The notes under the pieces were generated by a model. It saw nothing but the letters and a program-made list of their open reading frames with translations, had not been told where the DNA came from and made no database searches. Positions 58,030 through 64,000 of a DNA stretch of 64,000 bases are shown piece by piece. Source of the DNA: an uncultured Comamonas sp. (lineage in GTDB: Bacteria > Pseudomonadota > Gammaproteobacteria > Burkholderiales > Burkholderiaceae_C); assembly GCA_947306475.1 (NCBI GenBank), contig CAMZGS010000001.1, forward strand, positions 310,001-374,000, written 5' to 3'. The position numbers and the translations under genes are program-made. The first letter of the stretch is position 1. Every line of letters begins with the position of its first letter.

Positions 58030-58665
58030 ATGGAATTTCACACGTGGGTAGCGTTTCTGGTGGCCAGCATCTTTATTGCCATCTCACCGGGCTCGGGGGC
58101 GGTGCTGTCCATGAGCCACGGGCTGGCCTACGGTGTGCGCCAGACGTCGATGACGATTTTTGGTCTGCAACTGGGGCTGGTCATGATTTTGCTGATCGCC
58201 GGTGGCGGCGTGGGTGCGGTGCTGGTGGCCTCGGAGCTGGCCTTCACCGTGGTCAAGGTGCTGGGTGCGTGCTATCTGATGTACCTGGGCTGGTGCCAGT
58301 GGCGCAGCGCGGGCAATGCGCTGGATGTGGCGCATCTGCAGGGCGCCGCCAGTCTGCCCTGGCACCGGCGCGTGCTGGTGGGCTTTCTGACCAATGCCAC
58401 CAACCCCAAGGGCATCATCTTCATGGTGGCGGTACTGCCGCAGTTCATCGACCCGGCGCGCGCGCTGTGGCTGCAACTGGCGGTGATGTCGGCCACCATC
58501 GTCTTGGTGGACGTGCTGGTCATGCACAGCTATGCGCTGGGCGCCAGCGTCCTGCGCCGCTGGATGCGCAGCGCCACCGCCCAGCGCGCGCAAAACCGGG
58601 TGTTTGGCGGGCTGTTGATGGTCATGGGCATGGCGCTGTTCTTTGTGCGCCGACAGCCGGGGTGA
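58030..58665 (+). CDS. LysE/RhtB-family exporter
   Basis: Six-helix inner-membrane exporter of 211 residues: WVAFLVASIFIAISPGSGAVLSMSHGL (family PGPxxxxv region), GLQLGLVMILLIAGGGVGAVLV, VVKVLGACYLMYLGWCQWRS, VGFLTNATNPKGIIFMVAVLPQFIDPAR (hallmark NPK..lff.a.lPqFi) and two C-terminal helices. Substrates are amino acids or homoserine-type compounds in the family; the exact one is unknown. A truncated paralogue of its first 60 codons exists at 42998-43189. Confidence 0.9.
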   Translation: MEFHTWVAFLVASIFIAISPGSGAVLSMSHGLAYGVRQTSMTIFGLQLGLVMILLIAGGGVGAVLVASELAFTVVKVLGACYLMYLGWCQWRSAGNALDVAHLQGAASLPWHRRVLVGFLTNATNPKGIIFMVAVLPQFIDPARALWLQLAVMSATIVLVDVLVMHSYALGASVLRRWMRSATAQRAQNRVFGGLLMVMGMALFFVRRQPG

Positions 58666-58687
58666 TGGCCCAAAACATCAAATAAAG

Positions 58688-58770
58688 GAGCTGTATCCGC
58701 TGGATATATAAGGGTTTTAGGCAGAAAAATCGCTGAAAACCAGACAGATACAGCGGATATAGCTCTTTTT
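58688..58770. terminator. Palindromic repeat/terminator between lysE and trmL
   Basis: Arms GAGCTGTATCCGCT (58688-58701) and AGCGGATATAGCTC (58752-58765) complement each other with one wobble; TTTTTA follows on the plus strand and the reverse arm is preceded by AAAGGAG. It is a repeat-family copy located between the two convergent genes. Confidence 0.8.
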
Positions 58771-58780
58771 ATAGGAGTAA

Positions 58781-59257
58781 TCAGTCCAGCTTGGCGCCAC
58801 CAAAGCCGTTCTGGCGCCAGGCCTCGAACACCGTCACCGCCACGGCATTCGACAGGTTCAGGCTGCGCTGCCCGGGGCGCATGGGCAGGCGCAGGCGCTG
58901 CGCGGGGGGGAAGCTCTCGCGGATCTGCGGCGGCAGGCCCTTGGTCTCACAGCCAAAGACAAAGTAGTCGCCTGCCTGAAATTGCAGGCCGAAGGCATTG
59001 CTGCTGGCATGGGTGGTCATGGCAAACATGCGCGTGCGCTCGGGCTGCATGGTCTGCAGAAAATCTTCCCAACTGGCGTGGCGGCGCACGCTGGCGTACT
59101 CGTGGTAATCCAGTCCGGCGCGGCGCATGTGGCGGTCTTCCATGGAAAAGCCCAGCGGCTCGATCAGATGCAGGCTGCAGCCGGTGTTGGCCGCCAGGCG
59201 GATGACGTTGCCGGTGTTGGGCGGAATCTCAGGGTGAACAAGCACGATATGAAACAT
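58781..59257 (-). CDS. trmL: tRNA (cytidine/uridine-34-2'-O)-methyltransferase
   Basis: SPOUT-class methyltransferase of 158 residues that modifies wobble base 34 of leucine tRNAs in E. coli. Motifs: VLVHPEIPPNTGNVIRLAANTG, LIEPLGFSMEDRHMRRAGLDYHEY, FVFGCETKGLPP and the trefoil-knot end LPMRPGQRSLNLSNAVAVTVFEAWRQ, all matching TrmL. Start ATG 59257 (MFHIVLVHPE) is used; the track ORF to 59791 overlaps comF. It lies 29 bases downstream of comF. Confidence 0.95.
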   Translation of the reverse strand: MFHIVLVHPEIPPNTGNVIRLAANTGCSLHLIEPLGFSMEDRHMRRAGLDYHEYASVRRHASWEDFLQTMQPERTRMFAMTTHASSNAFGLQFQAGDYFVFGCETKGLPPQIRESFPPAQRLRLPMRPGQRSLNLSNAVAVTVFEAWRQNGFGGAKLD

Positions 59258-59286
59258 GGGGCGCGATTGTGCGCCTGTTCCCGGCA

Positions 59287-60030
59287 TCAGGGCGTGCGCG
59301 CCAGCGCCAGCACGCTGATGTGCTGTGCGCCCGCGGCCCGTAGCGCCGCGCAGGCCGCGCGCAAGGTGGCGCCGGTGGTGATGACGTCGTCGATCACCAG
59401 CAGGTGCAGGTCGGCCAGTTGTGCCTCTGGCGCCACGGCAAAGGCGGCATGCAGATTGCGCAGGCGCGCGCTGCGGCCCAGGCTGCGTTGGGCGGCGGTG
59501 TGCTGGGGGCGCAGCAGGATGTCGCTGCGCCAGCGTGGCCCGGGGGAGCCGGGCTGTCGTGCGAAGTGCTGTGCCCAGTAGCGCGCCAGCTGGGCGGCCT
59601 GGTTGAAGCCACGCTCGCGCAGGCGCTGGGGCGAGAGGGGCAGGGGCAGCAGCACATCGGCCTGTTGCAGTGCGGCGGCCAGGGGCGGGCTGCTCAGCAC
59701 CCAGCGGGCAATGTGCGCCGCCAGGGCCGGGTGTTGTTGCAGCTTCCAGCGCGTGATGATGTCGGCCCACGGGTAGCCGTAGTCCACCCACACGTGGCAG
59801 TGCTGCCAGGGCGGGGGCCGGCGCAGACAGGCGCCGCAGCGCGGGGGCTTTGCCGCATCGCCCGCTGTGGCCAGGGGCAGGCCGCAGCCGCTACAGCGCG
59901 TCTGCTGGGGCGCCGGAGCAAAGCGCTGCATGCAGGTCGGGCACAGCGGGCCGCCCGTCCTCCAGGCGTGGCAGGCCAGGCATTGGCTGGGCAGGTGGTG
60001 CGATAGCCATGCGGCAAGATGCGGCAGCAT
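59287..60030 (-). CDS. comF: ComF/GntX family phosphoribosyltransferase-like protein
   Basis: A 247-residue protein: N-terminal zinc-finger-like cysteines (CLACH...CPTC...CSGCGLPL...CGAC) and a C-terminal phosphoribosyltransferase fold with the PRPP motif LHLLVIDDVITTGATLRAACAALR. It also has LPLPLSPQRLRERGFNQAAQLAR and AQRSLGRSARLRNLHAAF, both typical of ComF/GntX. ComF aids DNA uptake in some bacteria; otherwise its role is unclear. Start ATG 60030 (MLPHLAAWL); the track's 620-residue ORF is a false extension over the divergent gene. It is followed by trmL. Confidence 0.9.
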   Translation of the reverse strand: MLPHLAAWLSHHLPSQCLACHAWRTGGPLCPTCMQRFAPAPQQTRCSGCGLPLATAGDAAKPPRCGACLRRPPPWQHCHVWVDYGYPWADIITRWKLQQHPALAAHIARWVLSSPPLAAALQQADVLLPLPLSPQRLRERGFNQAAQLARYWAQHFARQPGSPGPRWRSDILLRPQHTAAQRSLGRSARLRNLHAAFAVAPEAQLADLHLLVIDDVITTGATLRAACAALRAAGAQHISVLALARTP

Positions 60031-60081
60031 GGAGTCAATATACTGCGCGCGCCCTGTTGGGCTGTTTTTGTTTGAGATTGC

Positions 60082-60951
60082 ATGACCGATTTTTTGCCCC
60101 CGACCATCGATCCCGTCGCCGCCCGGCGCTGGCAGCACACGGCCCCCGCCGCCACGCCCTGGCTGCACGATGAAGTGGGCCAGCGCATGCAGGCACGCCT
60201 GGACTGGATCGCGCAGAAGCCGCGCATCTGGTACCACTGGGAGGCGGTGCGCGGTGGCTTGCAGACCCATGCCCTGATTGCCCAGCGCTATCCCGATGCC
60301 GCCTGCGTGGTGGTGGAGCCCTTTGCCCACACCCGCGCCGTGGCGCAGCAGCACTGGCGCCAGCCCTGGTGGCAACGCTGGCGCGGTGCGACCACCCAGG
60401 TGCTGGAGAGCGCGCCGCCGGAAGGGGCCGATCTGCTGTGGGCCAACATGCTGCTGCACACCCAGGCCGACCCGCTGGCCCTGCTGCGTCAGTGGCACAG
60501 CGCGCTGGCGCTGGAGGGGTGTTTGATGTTTTCCTGCCTGGGGCCGGACACGGTGCGCGAGCTGCGTGCCCTGTACCGGCAACTGGGCTGGCCGGAAGCC
60601 GGCCACAGCCTGACCGACATGCACGATTGGGGCGACATGCTGCTGCAGGCCGGGTTTGCGGATCCGGTGATGGACATGGAAACCATCACCCTGAGCTTTG
60701 CCTCCCCCCAGCGCCTGTTGCAGGAGCTGCGCGAGCTGGGACGCAACCTGCACCCGGCGCGTTTTGCGGGTCTGCGCGGGCGTGGCTGGCTGGCGCAGCT
60801 GCATGCGGCATTGCAGGAGCATGTGCGCCTGCTGGATGGGCAGCTCGGCCTGCGCTTTGAAATTGTGTATGGTCATGCCTTCAAGGCCGCGCCACGCGGT
60901 GCGCGCCAGTGGAAGAAAAGCCGTGCCGATCTGACAGGGCACAGGGAGTAG
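60082..60951 (+). CDS. BioC-like class I methyltransferase-like protein with degenerate SAM motif
   Basis: A 289-residue protein matching the BioC-type annotation used in this family of bacteria. It begins TIDPVAARRWQHTAPAATPWLHDEVGQRM (BioC-like start), and later ADLLWANMLLHTQADPLALLRQWHSAL (motif post-I), LMFSCLGPDTVRELRALY and GHSLTDMHDWGDMLLQAGFADPVMDMETITL, which are family blocks. SAM motif I, normally DxGxGxG, reads YHWEAVRGGLQ, lacking the glycine-rich loop, so catalysis is doubtful; the fold may serve another role. It is divergent from comF and 7 bases before the SCO gene. Confidence 0.72.
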   Translation: MTDFLPPTIDPVAARRWQHTAPAATPWLHDEVGQRMQARLDWIAQKPRIWYHWEAVRGGLQTHALIAQRYPDAACVVVEPFAHTRAVAQQHWRQPWWQRWRGATTQVLESAPPEGADLLWANMLLHTQADPLALLRQWHSALALEGCLMFSCLGPDTVRELRALYRQLGWPEAGHSLTDMHDWGDMLLQAGFADPVMDMETITLSFASPQRLLQELRELGRNLHPARFAGLRGRGWLAQLHAALQEHVRLLDGQLGLRFEIVYGHAFKAAPRGARQWKKSRADLTGHRE

Positions 60952-60958
60952 CAAGACA

Positions 60959-61561
60959 ATGACGATGCAACGCAGAACGGCCTTGCAGGGCTGCGCCGCC
61001 TTGGCCGTGGCCAGCCTGTTGGGCTGTGACATGGGTGGTGGCCAGAAATTTGCCGGCATGGACATGAGCGGCTCGGAGCAGGGCAGGGACTTTGCGCCCC
61101 TGCGCGATGTCAGCGGTCGTCCGCGCTCCATCGCCGACTTTGCCGGCAAGGTGGTGGTGGTGTTCTTTGGCTATGTGCAGTGCCCGGATGTGTGCCCGAC
61201 CACGTTGCAGGAGCTGGTCGATGCCAAGGCCTTGCTGGGCGGGCAGGGCAGCCGCTTGCAAGGTGTGTTCATCACCGTCGATCCAGAGCGCGATACGCCC
61301 GAGGTGCTCAAGGCCTACACCGAGGCGTTCTCTCCCGACATTGTCGGCCTGACCGGCACGGAGGAAGAAATTGCCGCCGTGGCTCGTGCCTTCAAGGTGT
61401 TCTACAAGAAGGTGCCCGGGCGCGAGCCGGGTTCGTACACCATGGACCATTCGGCGGGCATGTACATGTACGACCCGCATGGCAAGCTGCGCGTGTACCA
61501 CCGCTACGGGCAAGGCGCGCAGGCGCTGGCGCAGGACGCCAAGATTCTGCTCGGGGCGTAA
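60959..61561 (+). CDS. SCO family copper chaperone lipoprotein
   Basis: A 200-residue thioredoxin-fold protein for cytochrome c oxidase CuA assembly. It has a lipoprotein signal (LAVASLLGCDMGGG), copper-binding FFGYVQCPDVCPTTLQELV (CxxxC) and the distal His in YTMDHSAGMYMYDPHGKL, so all three copper ligands are present. FITVDPERDTPEVLKAYTEAF and FKVFYKKVPG are family blocks. Start ATG 60959, with a second ATG at 60965 possible. It ends 46 bases before a terminator and is convergent with rpoH. No cox genes are nearby. Confidence 0.92.
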   Translation: MTMQRRTALQGCAALAVASLLGCDMGGGQKFAGMDMSGSEQGRDFAPLRDVSGRPRSIADFAGKVVVVFFGYVQCPDVCPTTLQELVDAKALLGGQGSRLQGVFITVDPERDTPEVLKAYTEAFSPDIVGLTGTEEEIAAVARAFKVFYKKVPGREPGSYTMDHSAGMYMYDPHGKLRVYHRYGQGAQALAQDAKILLGA

Positions 61562-61606
61562 CTGCCACGCCGTCGGCACGCAACGCAACCCGCGTGCCCA
61601 AACAGA

Positions 61607-61627
61607 AACCCGGCGCAAGGCCGGGTT
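61607..61627. terminator. Terminator between SCO gene and rpoH
   Basis: Stem AACCCGGC (61607-61614) / GCCGGGTT (61620-61627) with loop GCAAG, followed by CCTTCT rather than a clean T-run on the plus strand and by TTTCTGTTT on the minus strand. It therefore seems to serve rpoH better than the SCO gene. Confidence 0.75.
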
Positions 61628-61663
61628 CCTTCTGGATGGAGGTCAGACGATTCGGGGCGCGGC

Positions 61664-62605
61664 TCAGGCAAATTCAGCCAGCGCTTTTTTCATCTTCTTC
61701 ATGGCCGCCACCTCGATCTGGCGGATGCGCTCGGCGCTCACGCCGTATTCGGCAGCCAGCTCGTGCAGCGTCTTGCCGCCCGAGCCATCGTCGTTGACCT
61801 GCAGCCAGCGCTGCTCGACGATGCGGCGGCTGCGGGCATCCAGCCCTTCCAGTGCGTGGGCGATGCCGTCGCTGGCCAGCACATCGCGCTGGCGCGACTC
61901 CAGCATGGCGGTGGGTTCGTGGCTGCTGTCGCTCAGGTAGGCGATGGGGCCAAAGGCAGCCTCGCCATCGTCGCTGGGGCTGGGGTCCAGCAGCACGTCG
62001 CCACCGGCCAGGCGTGCTTCCATCTCCATGACTTCCTCGGGCTTGACGCCGAGCTTGCTGGCCATGGTGTCGATCTGCTCGGGGGTGAGGCTCTCGCGCA
62101 GGGTGGCGTCATCGTCCAGGGCAGCATCGGCCTGCATGCCCTGCTTCATGGAGCGCAGGTTGAAGAACAGCTTGCGCTGTGCCTTGGTGGTGGCCACCTT
62201 GACCATGCGCCAGTTCTTGATGATGTATTCGTGGATCTCGGCCTTGATCCAGTGGATGGCGTAGCTGACCAGGCGCACGCCCTGATCGGGGTCGAAGCGG
62301 CGCACGGCCTTCATCAGGCCGATGTTGCCTTCCTGAATCAGATCGCCGTGGGGCAGGCCGTAGCCCAGGTACTGACGCGACAGCGAAATCACCAAGCGCA
62401 GGTGCGACAGGATCAGGCGCCCGGCGGCGTCCAGATCGTTGTCCTGACGGAGCTTGCGGGCGTATTCCTGCTCTTCTTCCAGCGTGAGCATGGGCATACG
62501 GTTGGCTGCGCTGATGTAGGCGTCCAGATTGCCAAGGGAGGGCAGCATGGCCCAGGGGTTGTTTGGCGCCAAGGTCGTTGCAGTGCAAGCGGGGGTGTGA
62601 TTCAT
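61664..62605 (-). CDS. rpoH: RNA polymerase heat-shock sigma factor RpoH (sigma32)
   Basis: Sigma-70-family factor of 313 residues. Region 1.2/2.1 MLTLEEEQEYARKLRQ, region 2 RLILSHLRLVISLSRQYLGYGLPHGDLIQEGNIGLMKAVRRFDP, VRLVSYAIHWIKAEIHEYIIKNWRMVK (2.4), the RpoH-specific region C TTKAQRKLFFNLRSMKQ and region 4 LHELAAEYGVSAERIRQIEVAAMKKMKKAL. The start is ATG 62605, served by AAAGGA eight bases upstream; ATG 62626 is seven codons earlier without a site. A perfect CIRCE element overlaps its promoter, predicting HrcA repression of the sigma factor itself. Confidence 0.97.
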   Translation of the reverse strand: MNHTPACTATTLAPNNPWAMLPSLGNLDAYISAANRMPMLTLEEEQEYARKLRQDNDLDAAGRLILSHLRLVISLSRQYLGYGLPHGDLIQEGNIGLMKAVRRFDPDQGVRLVSYAIHWIKAEIHEYIIKNWRMVKVATTKAQRKLFFNLRSMKQGMQADAALDDDATLRESLTPEQIDTMASKLGVKPEEVMEMEARLAGGDVLLDPSPSDDGEAAFGPIAYLSDSSHEPTAMLESRQRDVLASDGIAHALEGLDARSRRIVEQRWLQVNDDGSGGKTLHELAAEYGVSAERIRQIEVAAMKKMKKALAEFA

Positions 62606-62632
62606 TGCATTCGTCCTTTCATCCATCGCAGG

Positions 62633-62662
62633 ATATTAGCACTCGGTAGATGAGAGTGCTAA
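62633..62662 (-). promoter_or_regulatory. Predicted sigma70-type promoter of rpoH overlapping CIRCE
   Basis: On the minus strand: -35 TTAGCA (62657-62662), an 18-base spacer and -10 TAATAT (62633-62638). Both hexamers coincide with the CIRCE arms, so HrcA binding would block the promoter. The -35 matches TTGACA at four of six positions. Confidence 0.65.
62636..62662. promoter_or_regulatory. CIRCE element (HrcA operator) upstream of rpoH
   Basis: Perfect inverted repeat TTAGCACTC (62636-62644), nine-base spacer, GAGTGCTAA (62654-62662), identical to the canonical CIRCE consensus. It sits 31-57 bases upstream of the rpoH ATG. Confidence 0.96.
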
Positions 62663-62694
62663 TGCAGAAGTTCCTTGGCTGGTTCACTTTTTGC

Positions 62695-63054
62695 TTAAAA
62701 AGTCAGGACCTTGTCGGCGGTCATGATCCACTCGGTCAGTTCCGTCAGATTGCCGATGCTGATGCCGTCAAGCAGGGGCAGATGCAGCAAGCCCCGGTTC
62801 TGGGCGCAGGTGCGGCACACGCGCACGGTGGCCCCGGCTTGCAGCAGCATTTCCACGTGGTTTTGCAGGCCCTTGCCGCCCTGGCCATCGTCCTGCCCGG
62901 GCAGTGCCAGCACGGTGGCATCGGACATCAGGAAGACCGTCACCTCGGGCTGCTCGTCGTGTGCGGCCAGCATGTTGGCAATACGCAGGGCCGAGAGGCA
63001 GCGCTCGCTGCCGTAGGGCGCAGCGTGGATGACGATGGCGATTTTTTGCGGCAT
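62695..63054 (-). CDS. DsrE/DsrF-like family protein
   Basis: A 119-residue DsrE-superfamily protein: KIAIVIHAAPYGSERCLSALRIANMLAA, VTVFLMSDATVLALPGQDDG and a conserved CRTCAQNRGL cysteine pair near residue 90, then a C-terminal helix TEWIMTADKVLTF. The family includes sulfur-relay proteins; the CxxC pair suggests a thiol role. Start ATG 63054 with AAGGAG nine bases upstream; the longer ORF has no support. Its stop lies upstream of rpoH. It is probably an independent transcription unit after cysK. Confidence 0.8.
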   Translation of the reverse strand: MPQKIAIVIHAAPYGSERCLSALRIANMLAAHDEQPEVTVFLMSDATVLALPGQDDGQGGKGLQNHVEMLLQAGATVRVCRTCAQNRGLLHLPLLDGISIGNLTELTEWIMTADKVLTF

Positions 63055-63152
63055 GGGAAGGCTCCTTGGAATGGTGGTGCGGCAACAGCGGCACGGGTTG
63101 GTTGCTCCGAGGATACGGCAGCGCGCCCGCTGCCGCGCCAATCCTGTTTTTG

Positions 63153-63232
63153 ATAGCTGCTGGCGCTTATCTGATATGGGTTTCAGGCTATTTTTGCGCT
63201 GAAATCCAATCTTTTAAAGCGCAAGCAGCTAT
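63153..63232. repeat. Palindromic interspersed repeat between cysK and dsrE-like gene
   Basis: Arms ATAGCTGCTGGCGCTT (63153-63168) and AAGCGCAAGCAGCTAT (63217-63232) complement each other at 15 of 16 positions; the core GATATGGGTTTCAGGC contains the family's conserved GGGTTTCAGGC. This is the best-preserved complete copy in the window. Confidence 0.9.
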
Positions 63233-63233
63233 G

Positions 63234-63255
63234 AAAAAACCGCGCCGTGGCGGTT
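63234..63255 (-). terminator. Terminator of cysK
   Basis: Stem AACCGC/GCGGTT (63238-63243, 63250-63255), six-base loop, with a T-tract next to it on the minus strand. It lies 29 bases beyond the cysK stop and abuts the repeat element. Confidence 0.75.
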
Positions 63256-63283
63256 CTTTCAGGGTCAGGCTGTGTGCTGCCTG

Positions 63284-64000
63284 TCAGGCGGTGGGCAGGA
63301 AGCCTTCGACGGACAGATAGCGCTCGCCCGTGTCGTAGGCAAAGCCCAGCACGCGGCTGCCGGCGGGCAGGTCGGGCAGCTTTTGTGCAATCGCGGCCAG
63401 TGTGGCGCCGGAGGAGATGCCGACCAGCAGGCCTTCCTCACGCGCTGCGCGGCGGGCGTATTCGCGGGCATCCTCGGCTTCCACCTGGATGACGCCATCG
63501 AGCAGGCTGGTGTCCAGGTTCTTGGGGATGAAGCCAGCGCCAATGCCCTGGATGGCATGCGGGCCAGGGGCGCCGCCGGAGATCACGGGCGAGTCCTTGG
63601 GCTCCACGGCAAACACCTTGAGCTGCGGGTACCTGGCCTTGAGCACCTTGGCCACGCCGGACAGGTGGCCGCCGGTGCCCACGCCGGTGATCAGCACATC
63701 CAGCCCATCGGGGAAGTCGGCCAGCACTTCCTGCGCGGTGGTGTTGACGTGGGCCTCGATGTTGGCGGGGTTCTCAAACTGCTGGGGAATCCAGGCGCCA
63801 GGGATTTGTGCGGCCAGCTCTTCAGCACGGGCGATGGCGCCCTTCATGCCCTTTTCCTTGGGGGTGAGGTCGAACTTGGCACCGTAGGCCAGCATCAGGC
63901 GGCGGCGTTCGATGGACATGCTCTCGGGCATCACCAGGATCAGCTGGTAGCCCTTGACGGCAGCCACCAGTGCCAGGCCCACGCCCGTGTTGCCGCTGGT
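63284..64000 (-). CDS. cysK: Cysteine synthase A, 3' part (5' end outside window)
   Basis: PLP enzyme making cysteine from O-acetylserine and sulfide. The window holds 239 codons at the 3' end; the frame is open to 64000 and codes [18 protein letters not shown], whose TSGNTG is the substrate-binding loop. The PLP-phosphate motif [28 protein letters not shown] and [11 protein letters not shown] follow. The C-terminus is [19 protein letters not shown]. The PLP-lysine lies upstream and is not visible. The pattern favours CysK over CysM. The track's start at 63982 is internal. Confidence 0.95.
   Translation of the reverse strand, partial: TSGNTGVGLALVAAVKGYQLILVMPESMSIERRRLMLAYGAKFDLTPKEKGMKGAIARAEELAAQIPGAWIPQQFENPANIEAHVNTTAQEVLADFPDGLDVLITGVGTGGHLSGVAKVLKARYPQLKVFAVEPKDSPVISGGAPGPHAIQGIGAGFIPKNLDTSLLDGVIQVEAEDAREYARRAAREEGLLVGISSGATLAAIAQKLPDLPAGSRVLGFAYDTGERYLSVEGFLPTA

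Noticed and set aside
59287-61149. 620-residue version of the comF ORF
   Set aside because: Everything before 60030 overlaps the divergent methyltransferase-like and SCO genes and has no homology-like features.
1-64000. CRISPR array, prophage or integron
   Set aside because: No regularly spaced repeats with spacers, phage structural genes, or integrase with attachment sites were seen; the 75-bp and 18-bp tandem repeats are coding.

Overview
The window is a 64 kb chromosomal segment of a GC-rich betaproteobacterium, most probably family Comamonadaceae (Comamonas/Acidovorax/Alicycliphilus-like). The basis is the dusB-fis, yqgE-ruvX-pyrR-pyrB-pyrC' and pilGHIJ-chpA arrangements, the BktB-type thiolase, and many copies of a palindromic intergenic repeat (TAGCTGCTNGCGCTT...AAGCGCNAGCAGCTA) that I associate with this family. 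Genus assignment is inference. Both ends cut genes: polA on the left and cysK on the right.

Layout. 1-3.1 kb: 3' part of polA, then azlCD. 3.3-4.9 kb: a HipBA-type toxin-antitoxin pair with an unusual tandem-repeat antitoxin tail and an apparently shortened toxin N-terminus. 4.9-12.8 kb: yqaA-like membrane gene, dusB-fis, purH, a BktB-like thiolase, hemL and thiD. 12.9-23.0 kb: the type IV pilus chemosensory operon pilG-pilH-pilI-pilJ-chpA. 23.2-27.5 kb: yqgE-ruvX-pyrR-pyrB and a non-catalytic dihydroorotase-like gene (pyrC'), then a DUF423 gene. 27.5-29.6 kb: small metabolic genes, a decayed cation-efflux gene and tRNA-Arg(CCU). 29.6-41.1 kb, minus strand: tamA-tamB, a MoxR ATPase/GNAT/VWA operon, a DUF1841 gene and a QseBC/PmrAB-like two-component system. 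That system faces a divergent eptA-type phosphoethanolamine transferase across a promoter carrying two opposed 11-bp-period hexamer repeats. 42.9-43.8 kb: a scar of three gene fragments (lysE', mcp', eptA'). 43.8-52.1 kb: a heavy-metal RND efflux cluster with its own two-component system. 52.1-53.4 kb: an IS5-family element with an internally deleted transposase. 53.4-64 kb: a PAS-GAF-GGDEF-EAL protein, amtB behind a sigma54 promoter and NtrC-like box, a LysE-family exporter, trmL, comF, a BioC-like methyltransferase-like protein, a SCO-type copper protein, rpoH under a perfect CIRCE element, a DsrE-like gene and cysK.

Functional themes. Surface and twitching control (ChpA phosphorelay, c-di-GMP protein), envelope biogenesis and modification (TamAB, EptA) and metal handling (RND system, SCO, CDF remnant) sit among housekeeping nucleotide, haem and tRNA-modification genes. 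Regulatory DNA is unusually readable: CIRCE on rpoH, sigma54/NtrC on amtB, and OmpR-family repeats before eptA and before the RND operon. The parts I regard as least ordinary are the repeat-tailed HipB with short HipA, the palindromic repeat captured in frame inside tamB, the opposed operators at eptA, and the gene-fragment mosaic. No CRISPR array, prophage or integron was seen.
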